From contig NHCU01000063.1 of NCBI GenBank assembly GCA_002167365.1, positions 3,606-9,302 on the forward strand: a DNA stretch of 5,697 nucleotides, written 5' to 3'. Origin of the DNA: Betaproteobacteria bacterium TMED41 (GTDB taxonomy: Bacteria; Pseudomonadota; Gammaproteobacteria; Burkholderiales; Burkholderiaceae_A). Position 1 is the first letter of the stretch. Each line of letters starts with the position of its first letter. A program made the position numbers and the translations under genes. Of the stretch, positions 1 through 5,697 are shown one piece after another. Below the pieces are notes generated by a model. That model ran no database searches. It was not told where the DNA came from and saw only the letters and a list, made by a program, of their open reading frames with translations.

Positions 1-1255
1 AGGTATTTATCGAATCCGCTTTATCATCATCAGTTAACTTGAGGGTGTTTTCTAGGTTTTGCCTTTTACTATTCTCAACGCTTCTTATTATAAATTCTCT
101 ATTTTTTGAGCTTTTCTTAATGTTAGAGTCATAATTTGAGGATGTAGTATTATTCAAATCATTTAGAAAATTTTTGGACAAATTTTTAGTATTTTTACTG
201 GAGTCATTATTGCTTTTTCGCAAAGAACTCTTATGATCACTTTTTGAAAGGTTGCGAGATTTAACATTATCGTCAAACTTTGCAATTTTTGACTGATCCA
301 CTTTGTGATTATCTAAACCCTTGAACCACCTAAAAGGGTCAAGCCCTAATTGATGCGAATCTTTTTTGAAAGGTGATTGATACATAGACCTCTTTTTCTC
401 AACCGATGATTTTTTTATTTTAGATAATTCTATAATGTGGTTGTTGCCAATTTGTTCTTGTTCGCCATCAATTAAACCAGAGAATTTAAGCTCACTATCA
501 TTTTTTTGATAGATTTTATTAGTATTTCTTATATTAATTAATGGTTTATTAGTATCTATTAATTCACTTTCTAGTTTACTAACTATTTTTTCTTTTTTTT
601 CTAAATGCTCTGATGGTTCTATAGCTCTAAGGCCTCTAAAGGGTTCAAGTTCTAATTTTAATTCATTGTTCTTCTTCACTCGGTTAAGTTTCTCTCGAGA
701 AGCTAGTACTTGATTTTCAACAAAAGGCAGATCAGCAATAGTACTTTCATTATCTGCAGAATCAAGACTGCTAATTATTTCTTTCGCTCTTTTGGATTGG
801 TTAATTGAATCTTTTTCAACTTTTGCGTTGCCCAATATAACTTTGGGATGTCTTAACTCTGAAACCGAGGAATAATTATTACTTGTGCTAGCTGTGTTGA
901 CAGAGTGTTTTATTGGCAAACCAATCCTTTGCCCAGCAATTATTAAATCGGGGTTGGTTATCCCATTGTATTTTGCAAGTTCATAGGCAGTGATCATTAT
1001 TAATTTGGAATTAGTTTCAACTCCTTGTTTTTTGATCATTTCCAAAGCAATGTGAGATAAGGTCTCACCACGTCTGATAATATGAAAAGATTCGTAACTG
1101 CCTTCTATACGAGGCTCAGGTGAGTTTTTTATATTTTTTTCAATTGAATGACTTCTAGACTCAGAAACATGAACTTGCAAATCGTCATTTGCCTGAATAA
1201 TTGAGGAGAATGTAAAAAGTAAAAGGAATATACTACATTTTGTGAATCGACTCAT
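1..1255 (-). CDS. Sec-exported LysM-domain protein (FimV-like N-terminus), 3'-partial
   Basis: Translating the minus strand from ATG at 1255 gives 418 codons with no stop before the left edge, so the gene continues outside. The start is well defined: an in-frame TGA (1258-1256) directly abuts the ATG. Residues 1-22 form a signal peptide (basic S-R-F-T-K, hydrophobic I-F-L-L-L-F core, likely cut after I-Q-A). A LysM domain spans about residues 54-115, with 'RRGETLSHIA' at its start and 'NPDLIIAGQRIGLP' at its end. The rest is rich in Lys, Ser, Asn and Glu, probably mostly disordered, with two similar motifs (L-E-P-F-R at 203-207, L-D-P-F-R at 305-309). LysM domains bind peptidoglycan, so the mature protein should be periplasmic. 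The only Cys (residue 7) lies before the hydrophobic core, so it is not a lipoprotein. The 23-bp overlap with the adhesin gene suggests coupled translation and a linked role. FimV, a polar peptidoglycan-binding scaffold protein, is the closest family by style, but true orthology cannot be judged without the C-terminus. Confidence 0.85.
   Translation of the reverse strand, partial: MSRFTKCSIFLLLFTFSSIIQANDDLQVHVSESRSHSIEKNIKNSPEPRIEGSYESFHIIRRGETLSHIALEMIKKQGVETNSKLIMITAYELAKYNGITNPDLIIAGQRIGLPIKHSVNTASTSNNYSSVSELRHPKVILGNAKVEKDSINQSKRAKEIISSLDSADNESTIADLPFVENQVLASREKLNRVKKNNELKLELEPFRGLRAIEPSEHLEKKEKIVSKLESELIDTNKPLINIRNTNKIYQKNDSELKFSGLIDGEQEQIGNNHIIELSKIKKSSVEKKRSMYQSPFKKDSHQLGLDPFRWFKGLDNHKVDQSKIAKFDDNVKSRNLSKSDHKSSLRKSNNDSSKNTKNLSKNFLNDLNNTTSSNYDSNIKKSSKNREFIIRSVENSKRQNLENTLKLTDDDKADSINT
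308..355 (-). repeat. P-F-R motif copy 2 in LysM protein
   Basis: Residues 301-316 include L-G-L-D-P-F-R-W-F-K-G-L. Aligned with copy 1 (614-661) the shared pattern is L-x-L-[ED]-P-F-R-x-[LF]-[RK]-[AG]-[IL]. More copies could lie beyond the left edge. The sequence that follows is Lys/Asn/Ser-rich and looks disordered. Confidence 0.5.
614..661 (-). repeat. P-F-R motif copy 1 in LysM protein
   Basis: Residues 199-214 include L-E-L-E-P-F-R-G-L-R-A-I. The motif matches a second copy about 102 residues further on (308-355) and the two are also similar at the DNA level. It stands out as a conserved-looking island in a polar, low-complexity region, which suggests a short binding motif rather than a folded domain. 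Function unknown. Confidence 0.5.
911..1096 (-). other. LysM peptidoglycan-binding domain
   Basis: Residues 54-115 of the LysM protein. The hallmark elements are an aromatic/beta start (Y-E-S-F-H-I-I), R-R-G-E-T-L-S-H-I-A, an asparagine in the second helix region (K-Y-N-G-I) and N-P-D-L-I-I-A-G-Q-R-I-G-L-P. At about 62 residues it is longer than a standard LysM of roughly 45-50, because extra residues lie between the first helix and the N-P-D segment. The R-R-G-E-T-L wording and the extended middle resemble the N-terminal LysM of FimV proteins. Confidence 0.85.
1190..1255 (-). other. Sec signal peptide of the LysM protein
   Basis: Residues 1-22 of the LysM protein have two basic residues (R3, K6), a hydrophobic stretch from I9 to I20 with three consecutive leucines, and a plausible signal peptidase I site after I20-Q21-A22, followed by N-D-D. 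There is no lipobox, so the protein should be released into the periplasm rather than lipid-anchored. Confidence 0.85.
1233..1255 (-). other. 23-bp overlap of adhesin and LysM genes
   Basis: The adhesin's last seven codons and its stop (TAG at 1235-1233) are also read, one base shifted, as the first codons of the LysM protein. The LysM ATG sits across the adhesin Asn and Glu codons. Such an overlap implies one transcript and probably coupled translation. Confidence 0.85.
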
Positions 1256-4200
1256 TCAGTAAATCCATATCAGAGGAATCAAAGGTACCGTACTCAGGCA
1301 TCAAAATCGCTGCCGTATAGAAATTCTCGACACTTGCTTCCTCTTCTTGAATTAAAACTACCGCAATGTCCTCTATTGCTTTAACTGAATGTTGAGTTGT
1401 TTCTGAAAAACCTTCTAAAACAATATTATCATTATTTACAATACTAAAATCATCAATAACACCTGTGACTGTTACGTGATCCTCAGAAATGTTCTCACTT
1501 TCAAGTAAAACTGTAAGACGTTCGTCCAGATCAATTTTGGAGGGATCATTCAATGAGTGAGGACCTGTCAAATCTAGATTACCTGAAATTACAAAAACAT
1601 CACTTCCATCCCCGCCTGAAACTACATCTGCTTGCTCTTCTGTGTGATCTATATAGATAATATCGTCGTAATTACTACCTGTTAAATCATCAAAGCCTAA
1701 ACCTCCATGAACAAGTGCTCCATGATCTATTTCATCAGACGTATTTGCAAAAATAAAGTCATCACCGTCCGTGCCCAAGATAGATTCAGCATCAAAGGCT
1801 ATTTGTTGACCATTAAGCCCTAGATCAGTAGAAGCAACTTTTTCGAAAGTTGGATCTATAAATGTAATGTCCTCAGGACTTGCAGAATTAGAAAAATTAG
1901 AAATAGGGCCATTTTCCAATTCTGAAGATCCAAATAATACCTCTTCGTATTGTTTGTCCTGCTTGAATCTTGTGCTATCTGGAATAATGATAATTTTTTC
2001 TTTGTGAACAAAAGTTTCCTCAACCATTACACCATCTGCCTGGTCTCTGACTTCAATTGAGATACTAGCAGTAACGGGCAATGTTACTCGATATCCAGAT
2101 TCATCACTCTCCAAACTTGTAGAGGTAATAATATCGTGCTTATCAATTAAAGATACAAGATCATATTCGTAATTTGAATCAAACCCATCATCAAACTCCT
2201 TACTATCAAGAACAACCTCTCCTTGCATAATTTCTAAGCTGGCGTTTGTTAATTCAGAATTTTGGCCAACAGCTTCAACATTAAAGTAAACTGTTGAAGG
2301 ATCAGATACAAAATTGATATTACTACTAATTTCAGATTGATTAGTTATTGGTGATGTACTTGTCGTAACTAAAGGTTTATCAACTACCGGGTAAACAAAA
2401 ACATCAAGGTTATAGTTTGATTCTGAAAAAGCAATACCATCTCCAACATTAAAATTTACAAATCTTGATCCATTAATATTTTCTTCTGGAGATAAAAACA
2501 AATCTAGAATTTGCTCATTTCTTGAAAATACTGCAGATTCTTCAAGATTGAGTATTTCAATCGTGTCACCAGCTAAAACGTAATCAACATCATCCATGTG
2601 AGTTGAACCCTGTGGTTGCAAGAACAAGGTCATATCGTCACTAAATTGAATAATTTCTATCGCTGCGAAAGAGTCCTGGTCAGCATCAACATAAAATTGA
2701 TACCCAAAATCATCAGGAGTGAGAATCAAATCTTGATCCTCTAAATTTTGAATTTCTAGAATGGGAGTTGAGCCTGTCAATGGATCCATTAACTTGGGAA
2801 TGGAGTTTGCCTGAAAATTAATACCTATTTCCTGACCAACGGGTTGGTTTTGTTCATCTTGCCCTGAATTCAAATTATTGTCAGTGACCTCAAAAACCCA
2901 ATCAGAGGCTAACACCTCACCTGAGTTCAACTGTTCGTAAATACTATTATTGTCCATAACTTCCCAGTCCAACTCATACTCACCAGAGGAGAACTCAGGA
3001 CTAACATACTCTTTGATTGATCCTATATCTAAATTGCCATGAACAAAATCTCCTGCACCTGTGCTCTCTGGGGTTGAAGTGGCATAGTATCCGGGACCAT
3101 TGACACCATAATTGAAGTATTGAGCAGTCACTACAAATTCCCCTGCACCCACATCCTGAGAAACTCTTTCACTGTAGTAACCAGCACCACTTTCACCAAA
3201 ATTAACTTCAAATGCTTCAGGTGCAAATTCCCCTGAACCATAATTGCCCCAATGTTCGTAAAAACCTGCTCCATCTACGCCGTCAAATTTAAATTCTCTT
3301 GAAATTGAGGAAAATACAGGGGGAATTAGCGTATATCCTGACAACCCATAGTCCTCAAAATATGTGGAGTAATAACCTTGACCACTAGTTCCGTGATCAA
3401 CAGAATGAACCTGATTACCTAAAAATACTCCAGAACCTACTTCGTTAATTTCAGACTCAGAATAAAAGCCATCACCAGAATGCCCATAATTATTTTGTTC
3501 AAATGTTTGTCCAACCCCAGTGTTTTCGGTAATGGTTTCACTGTAGTAACCCTCTCCACTAGGACCAAATTCTGTGAATTCAAGACTATTGGGACTTAAT
3601 TCCCAAATGACGTTGTTTGTATTAAGTTCAGTTACGGAAAACTTGATTGGCACCTCAATATCCCTCACCAAGTCATCCACTGGCCGTGTGCCATTACTTA
3701 TTTCTAAAGACTCACTAGAACCCTCTAGCGATGGCCCAGAAATGCTTGGAGTTAACTCTTTAAGTTTGAATGAAACCGTATCACTAAGATCTCTTTCCTC
3801 AATATTCAAAGTCCCCTGAACCGGATTTGAGATGAAATCTTCGCCCTCTCTAACTAGTTGAGAAATGTCTGAATCATCATCAAATGAAATTACAGGTTGA
3901 TCATCAGAACCCTGTATACTTATGTTAGTGTCAAACTCAATGATGTTTTCGGTATCAAACTCAAAAAAACTCTCAGAAATTGAGACACTATAATCAAGTG
4001 ATGAGGTTTCACCATGAGCAAGATACTCAATCTCTCCGGCAACAATTTCATAGTTCCAGTTCAGTTCATGCGTGCCAACATCAGTATTTTGATTAACCGT
4101 TACTTCAAAGTTACCTGGATTATTTCCTGCTGAAGAAATGTTACTTTGATATTCACTGAATCTGTCGTCATTGATAGTCACAGTACCACTTGTACTCAAC

Positions 4201-5697
4201 TTAATGTCCTGACCTCTGGGGTCCAATTCAGAAATTTCTGGAACTAAGCTATTAAAATTAGATAATTCTGGGATTATCTCCGGTGATCTATTAACTTTAC
4301 CTCCCTTAAGCTCCAGATCAAGGATTTGAGATTCTGACAAACCATCCTCTTTGACAAATACGTTAGAAAGATCAACCCCATTAATCGATGATAGGCCCTC
4401 AGCAATTGTCTGAGGAACATATCCGTCAAAAGTTACCGATTTATTAGTTAAATCACCTCCAAAACGACTTAAATCTAATGCCTCAATGGGGTTAAACTCG
4501 TCTTCTAAAAGTCCATATAAAGGTAACCCATCCTCTGAGTCAAATACCACCCCCTGTCTTACAAGTGAAAATATATCGGATTTAGAAGCAACTTGTAGCT
4601 CCTCTCCTCTATCAACTTTCAGCCCCTGGATTGATAGCCCCTCAACAACTGAGAGTTGCGCAATTAGATCAAGTTGAGCTGATTCTCCCTGTAAAATACT
4701 TTTGTTTGAAAGATCTACGAACCCTCGAGATAAAGCAAGAGCATTTTGAGGTGTGAGTTCATTTTCGGTAATAATTACTGTTGGTGAAAATCCATCATAA
4801 ACAGATACATCGTTGTTTAGAAGATGTGTTATTGAAGCAGCGTCAGACTCAATTAATTGCTCATCATCCTTAAGCAATAGGTTTACAAAACTCTTATTAG
4901 ATATGTCACTAGAAAGAGAAATTAGTGAATTTGCCTGATCAATAGAATCAAGGTTGCCCGAGATAGTGATATCAGAGGGAAGAGTGATGCTTGAGTGAAT
5001 ATCGAAAAAATCCTGAACATTAATAATCCCGTCAGACAGAGTAACTTCATTAAAATCCATTACTAAAGGATCGATAGTTGCAATTTTTTTTGCTCCAACC
5101 AAATCAATCTCAGAATTATCTTTAATTTTTACCTCTTCGAACATCTCTTTCTTACCTGCATCGACGATATTTATAGCCTCATTTACTGAGATATCACCTT
5201 TTATCGCTAACTCTGAAATATCGAGATTTTCAACTGGGAAAAGATTAACTACCGTGGAGGCATTAATTGAACCTACTACCTTGTTAAAACCCAAATCAAC
5301 AAATTTCTCTGCTATATTCGAGCTAATTTGATCTGTCTGAGAAACCAAGATTGAGGCAGAAAGTGCAGGATCTGAGGACAAAAAAGCACTTGGATTATCG
5401 TTTAAATCTTGACCAAGATCTCGATTAACAAGTCTCATTGCTTGGTTTAAATTAATTGAATCTGAACCTTGTTTATCAGAAAGATCAATACTTGCACCTG
5501 CTAGCGAACCCTTAAAGCTATTCATCGCAAAATCATATGAAACTACTGTATTCATTAAAGAAATTTCATCAGGCAATGCTAATCCAGCCTGTGCTAGTGG
5601 AGTCAAATAATCAAGAGTATTTTCCGAGGAATTTGTTGATGCCCTAATTTTACCACCTTCAAAACTAAACCCTGCACTTAACAAACTTTGCGCATCT
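1233..5697 (-). CDS. Giant RTX/VCBS-type surface adhesin, 5'-partial
   Basis: This is the C-terminal part of a very large, probably type I-secreted cell-surface adhesin. The frame is open to the right edge; the first possible start seen (TTG at 5684) has in-frame codons before it (D-A-Q-S), no clear ribosome site and no signal peptide, so the true start lies outside the window. Counting residues from that TTG, the order is: imperfect repeats (1-470), VCBS-like module (about 496-600), a second VCBS-like module split into 601-700 and 899-960, six Gly/Tyr-rich repeats between its halves (705-886), a cadherin-like module (963-1103), a beta-rich segment (1104-1236), degenerate RTX motifs (1296-1372) and a C-terminal tail ending in H-K-M. 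I see no cysteine in the visible protein, and Asp/Glu far outnumber Lys/Arg, both usual for calcium-dependent type I substrates. No transporter gene is in the window, so the export route is inferred from domain type. An S-layer-like or other extracellular matrix protein is the main alternative. Confidence 0.85.
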   Translation of the reverse strand, partial: DAQSLLSAGFSFEGGKIRASTNSSENTLDYLTPLAQAGLALPDEISLMNTVVSYDFAMNSFKGSLAGASIDLSDKQGSDSINLNQAMRLVNRDLGQDLNDNPSAFLSSDPALSASILVSQTDQISSNIAEKFVDLGFNKVVGSINASTVVNLFPVENLDISELAIKGDISVNEAINIVDAGKKEMFEEVKIKDNSEIDLVGAKKIATIDPLVMDFNEVTLSDGIINVQDFFDIHSSITLPSDITISGNLDSIDQANSLISLSSDISNKSFVNLLLKDDEQLIESDAASITHLLNNDVSVYDGFSPTVIITENELTPQNALALSRGFVDLSNKSILQGESAQLDLIAQLSVVEGLSIQGLKVDRGEELQVASKSDIFSLVRQGVVFDSEDGLPLYGLLEDEFNPIEALDLSRFGGDLTNKSVTFDGYVPQTIAEGLSSINGVDLSNVFVKEDGLSESQILDLELKGGKVNRSPEIIPELSNFNSLVPEISELDPRGQDIKLSTSGTVTINDDRFSEYQSNISSAGNNPGNFEVTVNQNTDVGTHELNWNYEIVAGEIEYLAHGETSSLDYSVSISESFFEFDTENIIEFDTNISIQGSDDQPVISFDDDSDISQLVREGEDFISNPVQGTLNIEERDLSDTVSFKLKELTPSISGPSLEGSSESLEISNGTRPVDDLVRDIEVPIKFSVTELNTNNVIWELSPNSLEFTEFGPSGEGYYSETITENTGVGQTFEQNNYGHSGDGFYSESEINEVGSGVFLGNQVHSVDHGTSGQGYYSTYFEDYGLSGYTLIPPVFSSISREFKFDGVDGAGFYEHWGNYGSGEFAPEAFEVNFGESGAGYYSERVSQDVGAGEFVVTAQYFNYGVNGPGYYATSTPESTGAGDFVHGNLDIGSIKEYVSPEFSSGEYELDWEVMDNNSIYEQLNSGEVLASDWVFEVTDNNLNSGQDEQNQPVGQEIGINFQANSIPKLMDPLTGSTPILEIQNLEDQDLILTPDDFGYQFYVDADQDSFAAIEIIQFSDDMTLFLQPQGSTHMDDVDYVLAGDTIEILNLEESAVFSRNEQILDLFLSPEENINGSRFVNFNVGDGIAFSESNYNLDVFVYPVVDKPLVTTSTSPITNQSEISSNINFVSDPSTVYFNVEAVGQNSELTNASLEIMQGEVVLDSKEFDDGFDSNYEYDLVSLIDKHDIITSTSLESDESGYRVTLPVTASISIEVRDQADGVMVEETFVHKEKIIIIPDSTRFKQDKQYEEVLFGSSELENGPISNFSNSASPEDITFIDPTFEKVASTDLGLNGQQIAFDAESILGTDGDDFIFANTSDEIDHGALVHGGLGFDDLTGSNYDDIIYIDHTEEQADVVSGGDGSDVFVISGNLDLTGPHSLNDPSKIDLDERLTVLLESENISEDHVTVTGVIDDFSIVNNDNIVLEGFSETTQHSVKAIEDIAVVLIQEEEASVENFYTAAILMPEYGTFDSSDMDLLNESIHKM
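1264..1266 (-). promoter_or_regulatory. Weak Shine-Dalgarno for the LysM gene
   Basis: GGA lies 8 bases upstream of the ATG at 1255, within the last codons of the adhesin gene. It is a short match to the anti-Shine-Dalgarno sequence. With the adhesin stop (1233-1235) downstream of this start, ribosomes finishing the adhesin would pass directly over it, so translational coupling may matter more than this site alone. Confidence 0.35.
1569..1799 (-). other. Degenerate RTX calcium-binding block
   Basis: Residues about 1296-1372 hold three RTX-like turns: I-L-G-T-D-G-D-D-F-I-F (1302-1312), H-G-G-L-G-F-D-D-L-T-G-S-N-Y-D-D-I-I-Y (1326-1344) and S-G-G-D-G-S-D-V-F-V-I-S-G (1356-1368). They follow the nonapeptide G-G-x-G-x-D-x-u-x (u, a large hydrophobic residue), but are few and separated by non-repeat sequence. 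RTX turns bind calcium outside the cell and help type I substrates fold after export; their place near the C-terminus is the usual one. Confidence 0.75.
1977..2375 (-). other. Beta-rich segment of unknown family
   Basis: Residues about 1104-1236 alternate hydrophobic and polar residues in strand-like runs (V-Y-F-N-V-E-A-V, Y-R-V-T-L-P-V-T-A-S-I-S-I-E-V, K-I-I-I-I-P). This suggests another immunoglobulin-like beta-sandwich between the cadherin-like module and the RTX block. I cannot assign it to a named family. Confidence 0.4.
2376..2798 (-). other. Cadherin-like (tandem-95 type) module
   Basis: Residues about 963-1103 of the adhesin. The stretch L-E-D-Q-D-L-I-L-T-P-D-D-F-G-Y, then F-A-A-I-E-I, L-A-G-D-T-I-E-I and F-N-V-G-D-G-I-A-F-S matches the order of conserved segments in the cadherin-like domains of giant proteobacterial surface proteins (E-D-x-x-L-x-L-T-x-x-D-F-x-Y-x-D-x-D, A-G-x-x-I, F-x-V-x-D-G-x-x-x-S). 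Aspartates such as D1000, D1002 and D1004 could bind calcium, but Y-Q-F-Y replaces the usual residues before them. Confidence 0.65.
2805..2990 (-). other. VCBS-like module 2, C-terminal half
   Basis: Residues about 899-960 of the adhesin. S-G-E-Y-E-L-D-W-E-V, then I-Y-E-Q-L-N-S-G-E-V-L and W-V-F-E-V-T-D-N follow the second half of a VCBS module and parallel the same segment of module 1 (L-N-W-N-Y ... Y-L-A-H-G-E-T). It lies after the Gly/Tyr repeats, so those repeats appear to be a large insertion in one VCBS fold. Confidence 0.6.
3027..3572 (-). repeat. Six tandem Gly/Tyr-rich repeats (G-x-G-[YF]-Y)
   Basis: Residues about 705-886 hold six imperfect tandem copies of [YFHD]-G-x-[SND]-G-x-G-[YF]-Y, mostly followed by S or A, then after a few residues G-[AVS]-G-x-F. 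The two aromatic residues fall at 713-714, 740-741, 771-772, 808-809, 836-837 and 866-867, giving spacings of 27, 31, 37, 28 and 30. Approximate units on the minus strand are 3492-3572, 3402-3491, 3288-3401, 3207-3287, 3117-3206 and 3027-3116. Copy 3 has a divergent second part (D-Y-G-L-S-G-Y) and copy 4 lacks the Ser (F-Y-E-H-W). The DNA copies share short words such as GTAGTAACC on the plus strand but have diverged, so the array is old and not freshly amplified. I do not recognise the family; a surface-exposed beta-rich adhesive or binding array is inferred. Confidence 0.8.
3585..3884 (-). other. VCBS-like module 2, N-terminal half
   Basis: Residues about 601-700 of the adhesin. V-R-E-G-E-D-F, G-T-L-N-I-E-E-R-D-L-S-D-T-V-S-F follow the VCBS start pattern (acidic residue, G-T-L-x-x-x-D-x-D-L-x-D-T-V-x-V). 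The matching second half of the module appears only after the Gly/Tyr-rich repeat block, at 2805-2990. Confidence 0.6.
3885..4199 (-). other. VCBS-like beta-sandwich module 1
   Basis: Residues about 496-600 of the adhesin. It begins with S-G-T-V-T-I-N-D-D and has the late-module pattern L-N-W-N-Y followed by I-E-Y-L-A-H-G-E-T and a strand S-L-D-Y-S-V-S-I, matching the VCBS wording 'W-x-(aromatic) ... aromatic-L-A-x-G-E-T-L ... Y-x-V-x-V'. It ends with the usual inter-module linker form, I-Q-G-S-D-D-Q-P-V-I-S. VCBS modules are extracellular spacer or adhesive domains in long proteobacterial surface proteins. Confidence 0.65.
4275..5697 (-). repeat. N-terminal imperfect repeats with D-[LI]-[ST]-N-K-S signature
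   Basis: From the right edge to about residue 470 the adhesin is built of imperfect units of roughly 25-33 residues, each with a helix-like stretch (A-x-x-L-S) followed by short strand-like hydrophobic stretches. The clearest anchors are D-I-S-N-K-S (260-265), D-L-S-N-K-S (324-329) and D-L-T-N-K-S (411-416), with weaker versions I-D-L-S-D-K (66-71) and V-D-L-S-N-V (437-442). The three strong copies share the preceding frame A-x-x-L-S. Their spacing (64 and 87 residues) fits two and three units of about 29-32. Similar helix-strand repeat stalks occur in giant bacterial adhesins, but I do not recognise this family. The array continues outside the window. Confidence 0.6.

Larger units (their letters stand above)
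1233..1568 (-). other. C-terminal tail, probable type I secretion region
   Basis: The last 111 residues (from 1373) follow the RTX block. I-D-D-F-S-I-V-N-N-D-N-I-V-L-E-G-F resembles the 'I-x-D-F-x-x-x-x-D-x-I-x-L-x-G-F' segment seen after RTX repeats in type I substrates. Type I secretion signals are C-terminal and uncleaved but poorly conserved, so the assignment rests on position and this one segment. The last 25 residues are acidic and polar and end S-I-H-K-M. Confidence 0.5.

Noticed and set aside
1235..1237. Cys 7 of the LysM protein as a lipoprotein anchor
   Set aside because: The Cys comes before the hydrophobic core, not after it in a lipobox, and a normal signal peptidase I site (I-Q-A) follows the core.
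3027..3572. Repeat array as a recent DNA tandem duplication or CRISPR-like array
   Set aside because: The copies are similar mainly at protein level, vary in length (27-37 residues) and share only short DNA words, so this is an old protein repeat within a reading frame.
3574..3819. Plus-strand open frame of 81 codons
   Set aside because: It lies wholly opposite the adhesin's VCBS-like region, has no recognisable motif or convincing ribosome site, and its Leu/Ser-rich composition is what the antisense of a Glu/Ser-rich coding frame gives.
4486..4677. Plus-strand open frame of 63 codons
   Set aside because: It is antisense to the adhesin's repeat stalk. The Ser/Pro-rich product shows no domain, and the opposite strand has clear repeat structure.
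5682..5684. TTG at 5684 as the real adhesin start
   Set aside because: The frame stays open upstream to the window edge, there is no clear Shine-Dalgarno sequence, and the repeat-type sequence seems already under way, so the gene very likely starts outside the window.
4275..5697. LapG-type periplasmic protease site (A-A-G motif) in the adhesin
   Set aside because: No T/P-A-A-G motif is visible in this part. In LapA-like proteins the site lies near the N-terminus, which is outside the window, so nothing can be concluded.

Overview
The whole 5.7 kb window is coding on the minus strand. It holds parts of two genes, read in the order right to left, and both run off the window. The first is the 3' part of a very large gene for a repetitive, acidic, cysteine-free surface protein (minus strand, from the right edge to 1233). 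The second begins inside its last codons and is the 5' part of a gene for a Sec-exported LysM protein (minus strand, 1255 to the left edge). The two overlap by 23 bp in different frames, so they very probably form one translationally coupled operon. I see no intergenic region, RNA gene, mobile element, CRISPR array or terminator, and no convincing gene on the plus strand.

The large protein (at least 1487 codons visible) reads, from its N-terminal side, as: (i) about 470 residues of imperfect helix/strand-like repeats with a recurring D-[LI]-[ST]-N-K-S signature; (ii) a VCBS-like beta-sandwich ending in a typical 'GSDDQPVIS' linker; (iii) a second VCBS-like module whose two halves are separated by (iv) six tandem copies of a Gly/Tyr-rich repeat I do not recognise (core G-x-G-[YF]-Y-S followed by G-x-G-x-F); (v) a cadherin-like module of the kind found in tandem in giant adhesins ('LTPDDFGY'); (vi) a further beta-rich segment; (vii) a short, degenerate RTX calcium-binding block and a C-terminal tail that could carry a type I secretion signal. 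This architecture fits a type I-secreted giant adhesin (LapA/BapA/RTX-adhesin class).

The second protein has a clear signal peptide, one LysM domain of a length and style close to that at the start of FimV, and then a long Lys/Ser/Asn-rich, probably disordered region that contains two copies of a 'P-F-R' motif about 100 residues apart. A reasonable but unproven reading is that the LysM protein sits in the periplasm on peptidoglycan and helps the adhesin's export, retention or cell-envelope positioning.

Organism: A+T-rich coding sequence, standard genetic code (no in-frame TGA), a strongly acidic secreted protein, VCBS/RTX modules and a FimV-like LysM all suggest a Gram-negative proteobacterium, plausibly a marine, low-GC gammaproteobacterium. 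The sequence alone does not fix the lineage.
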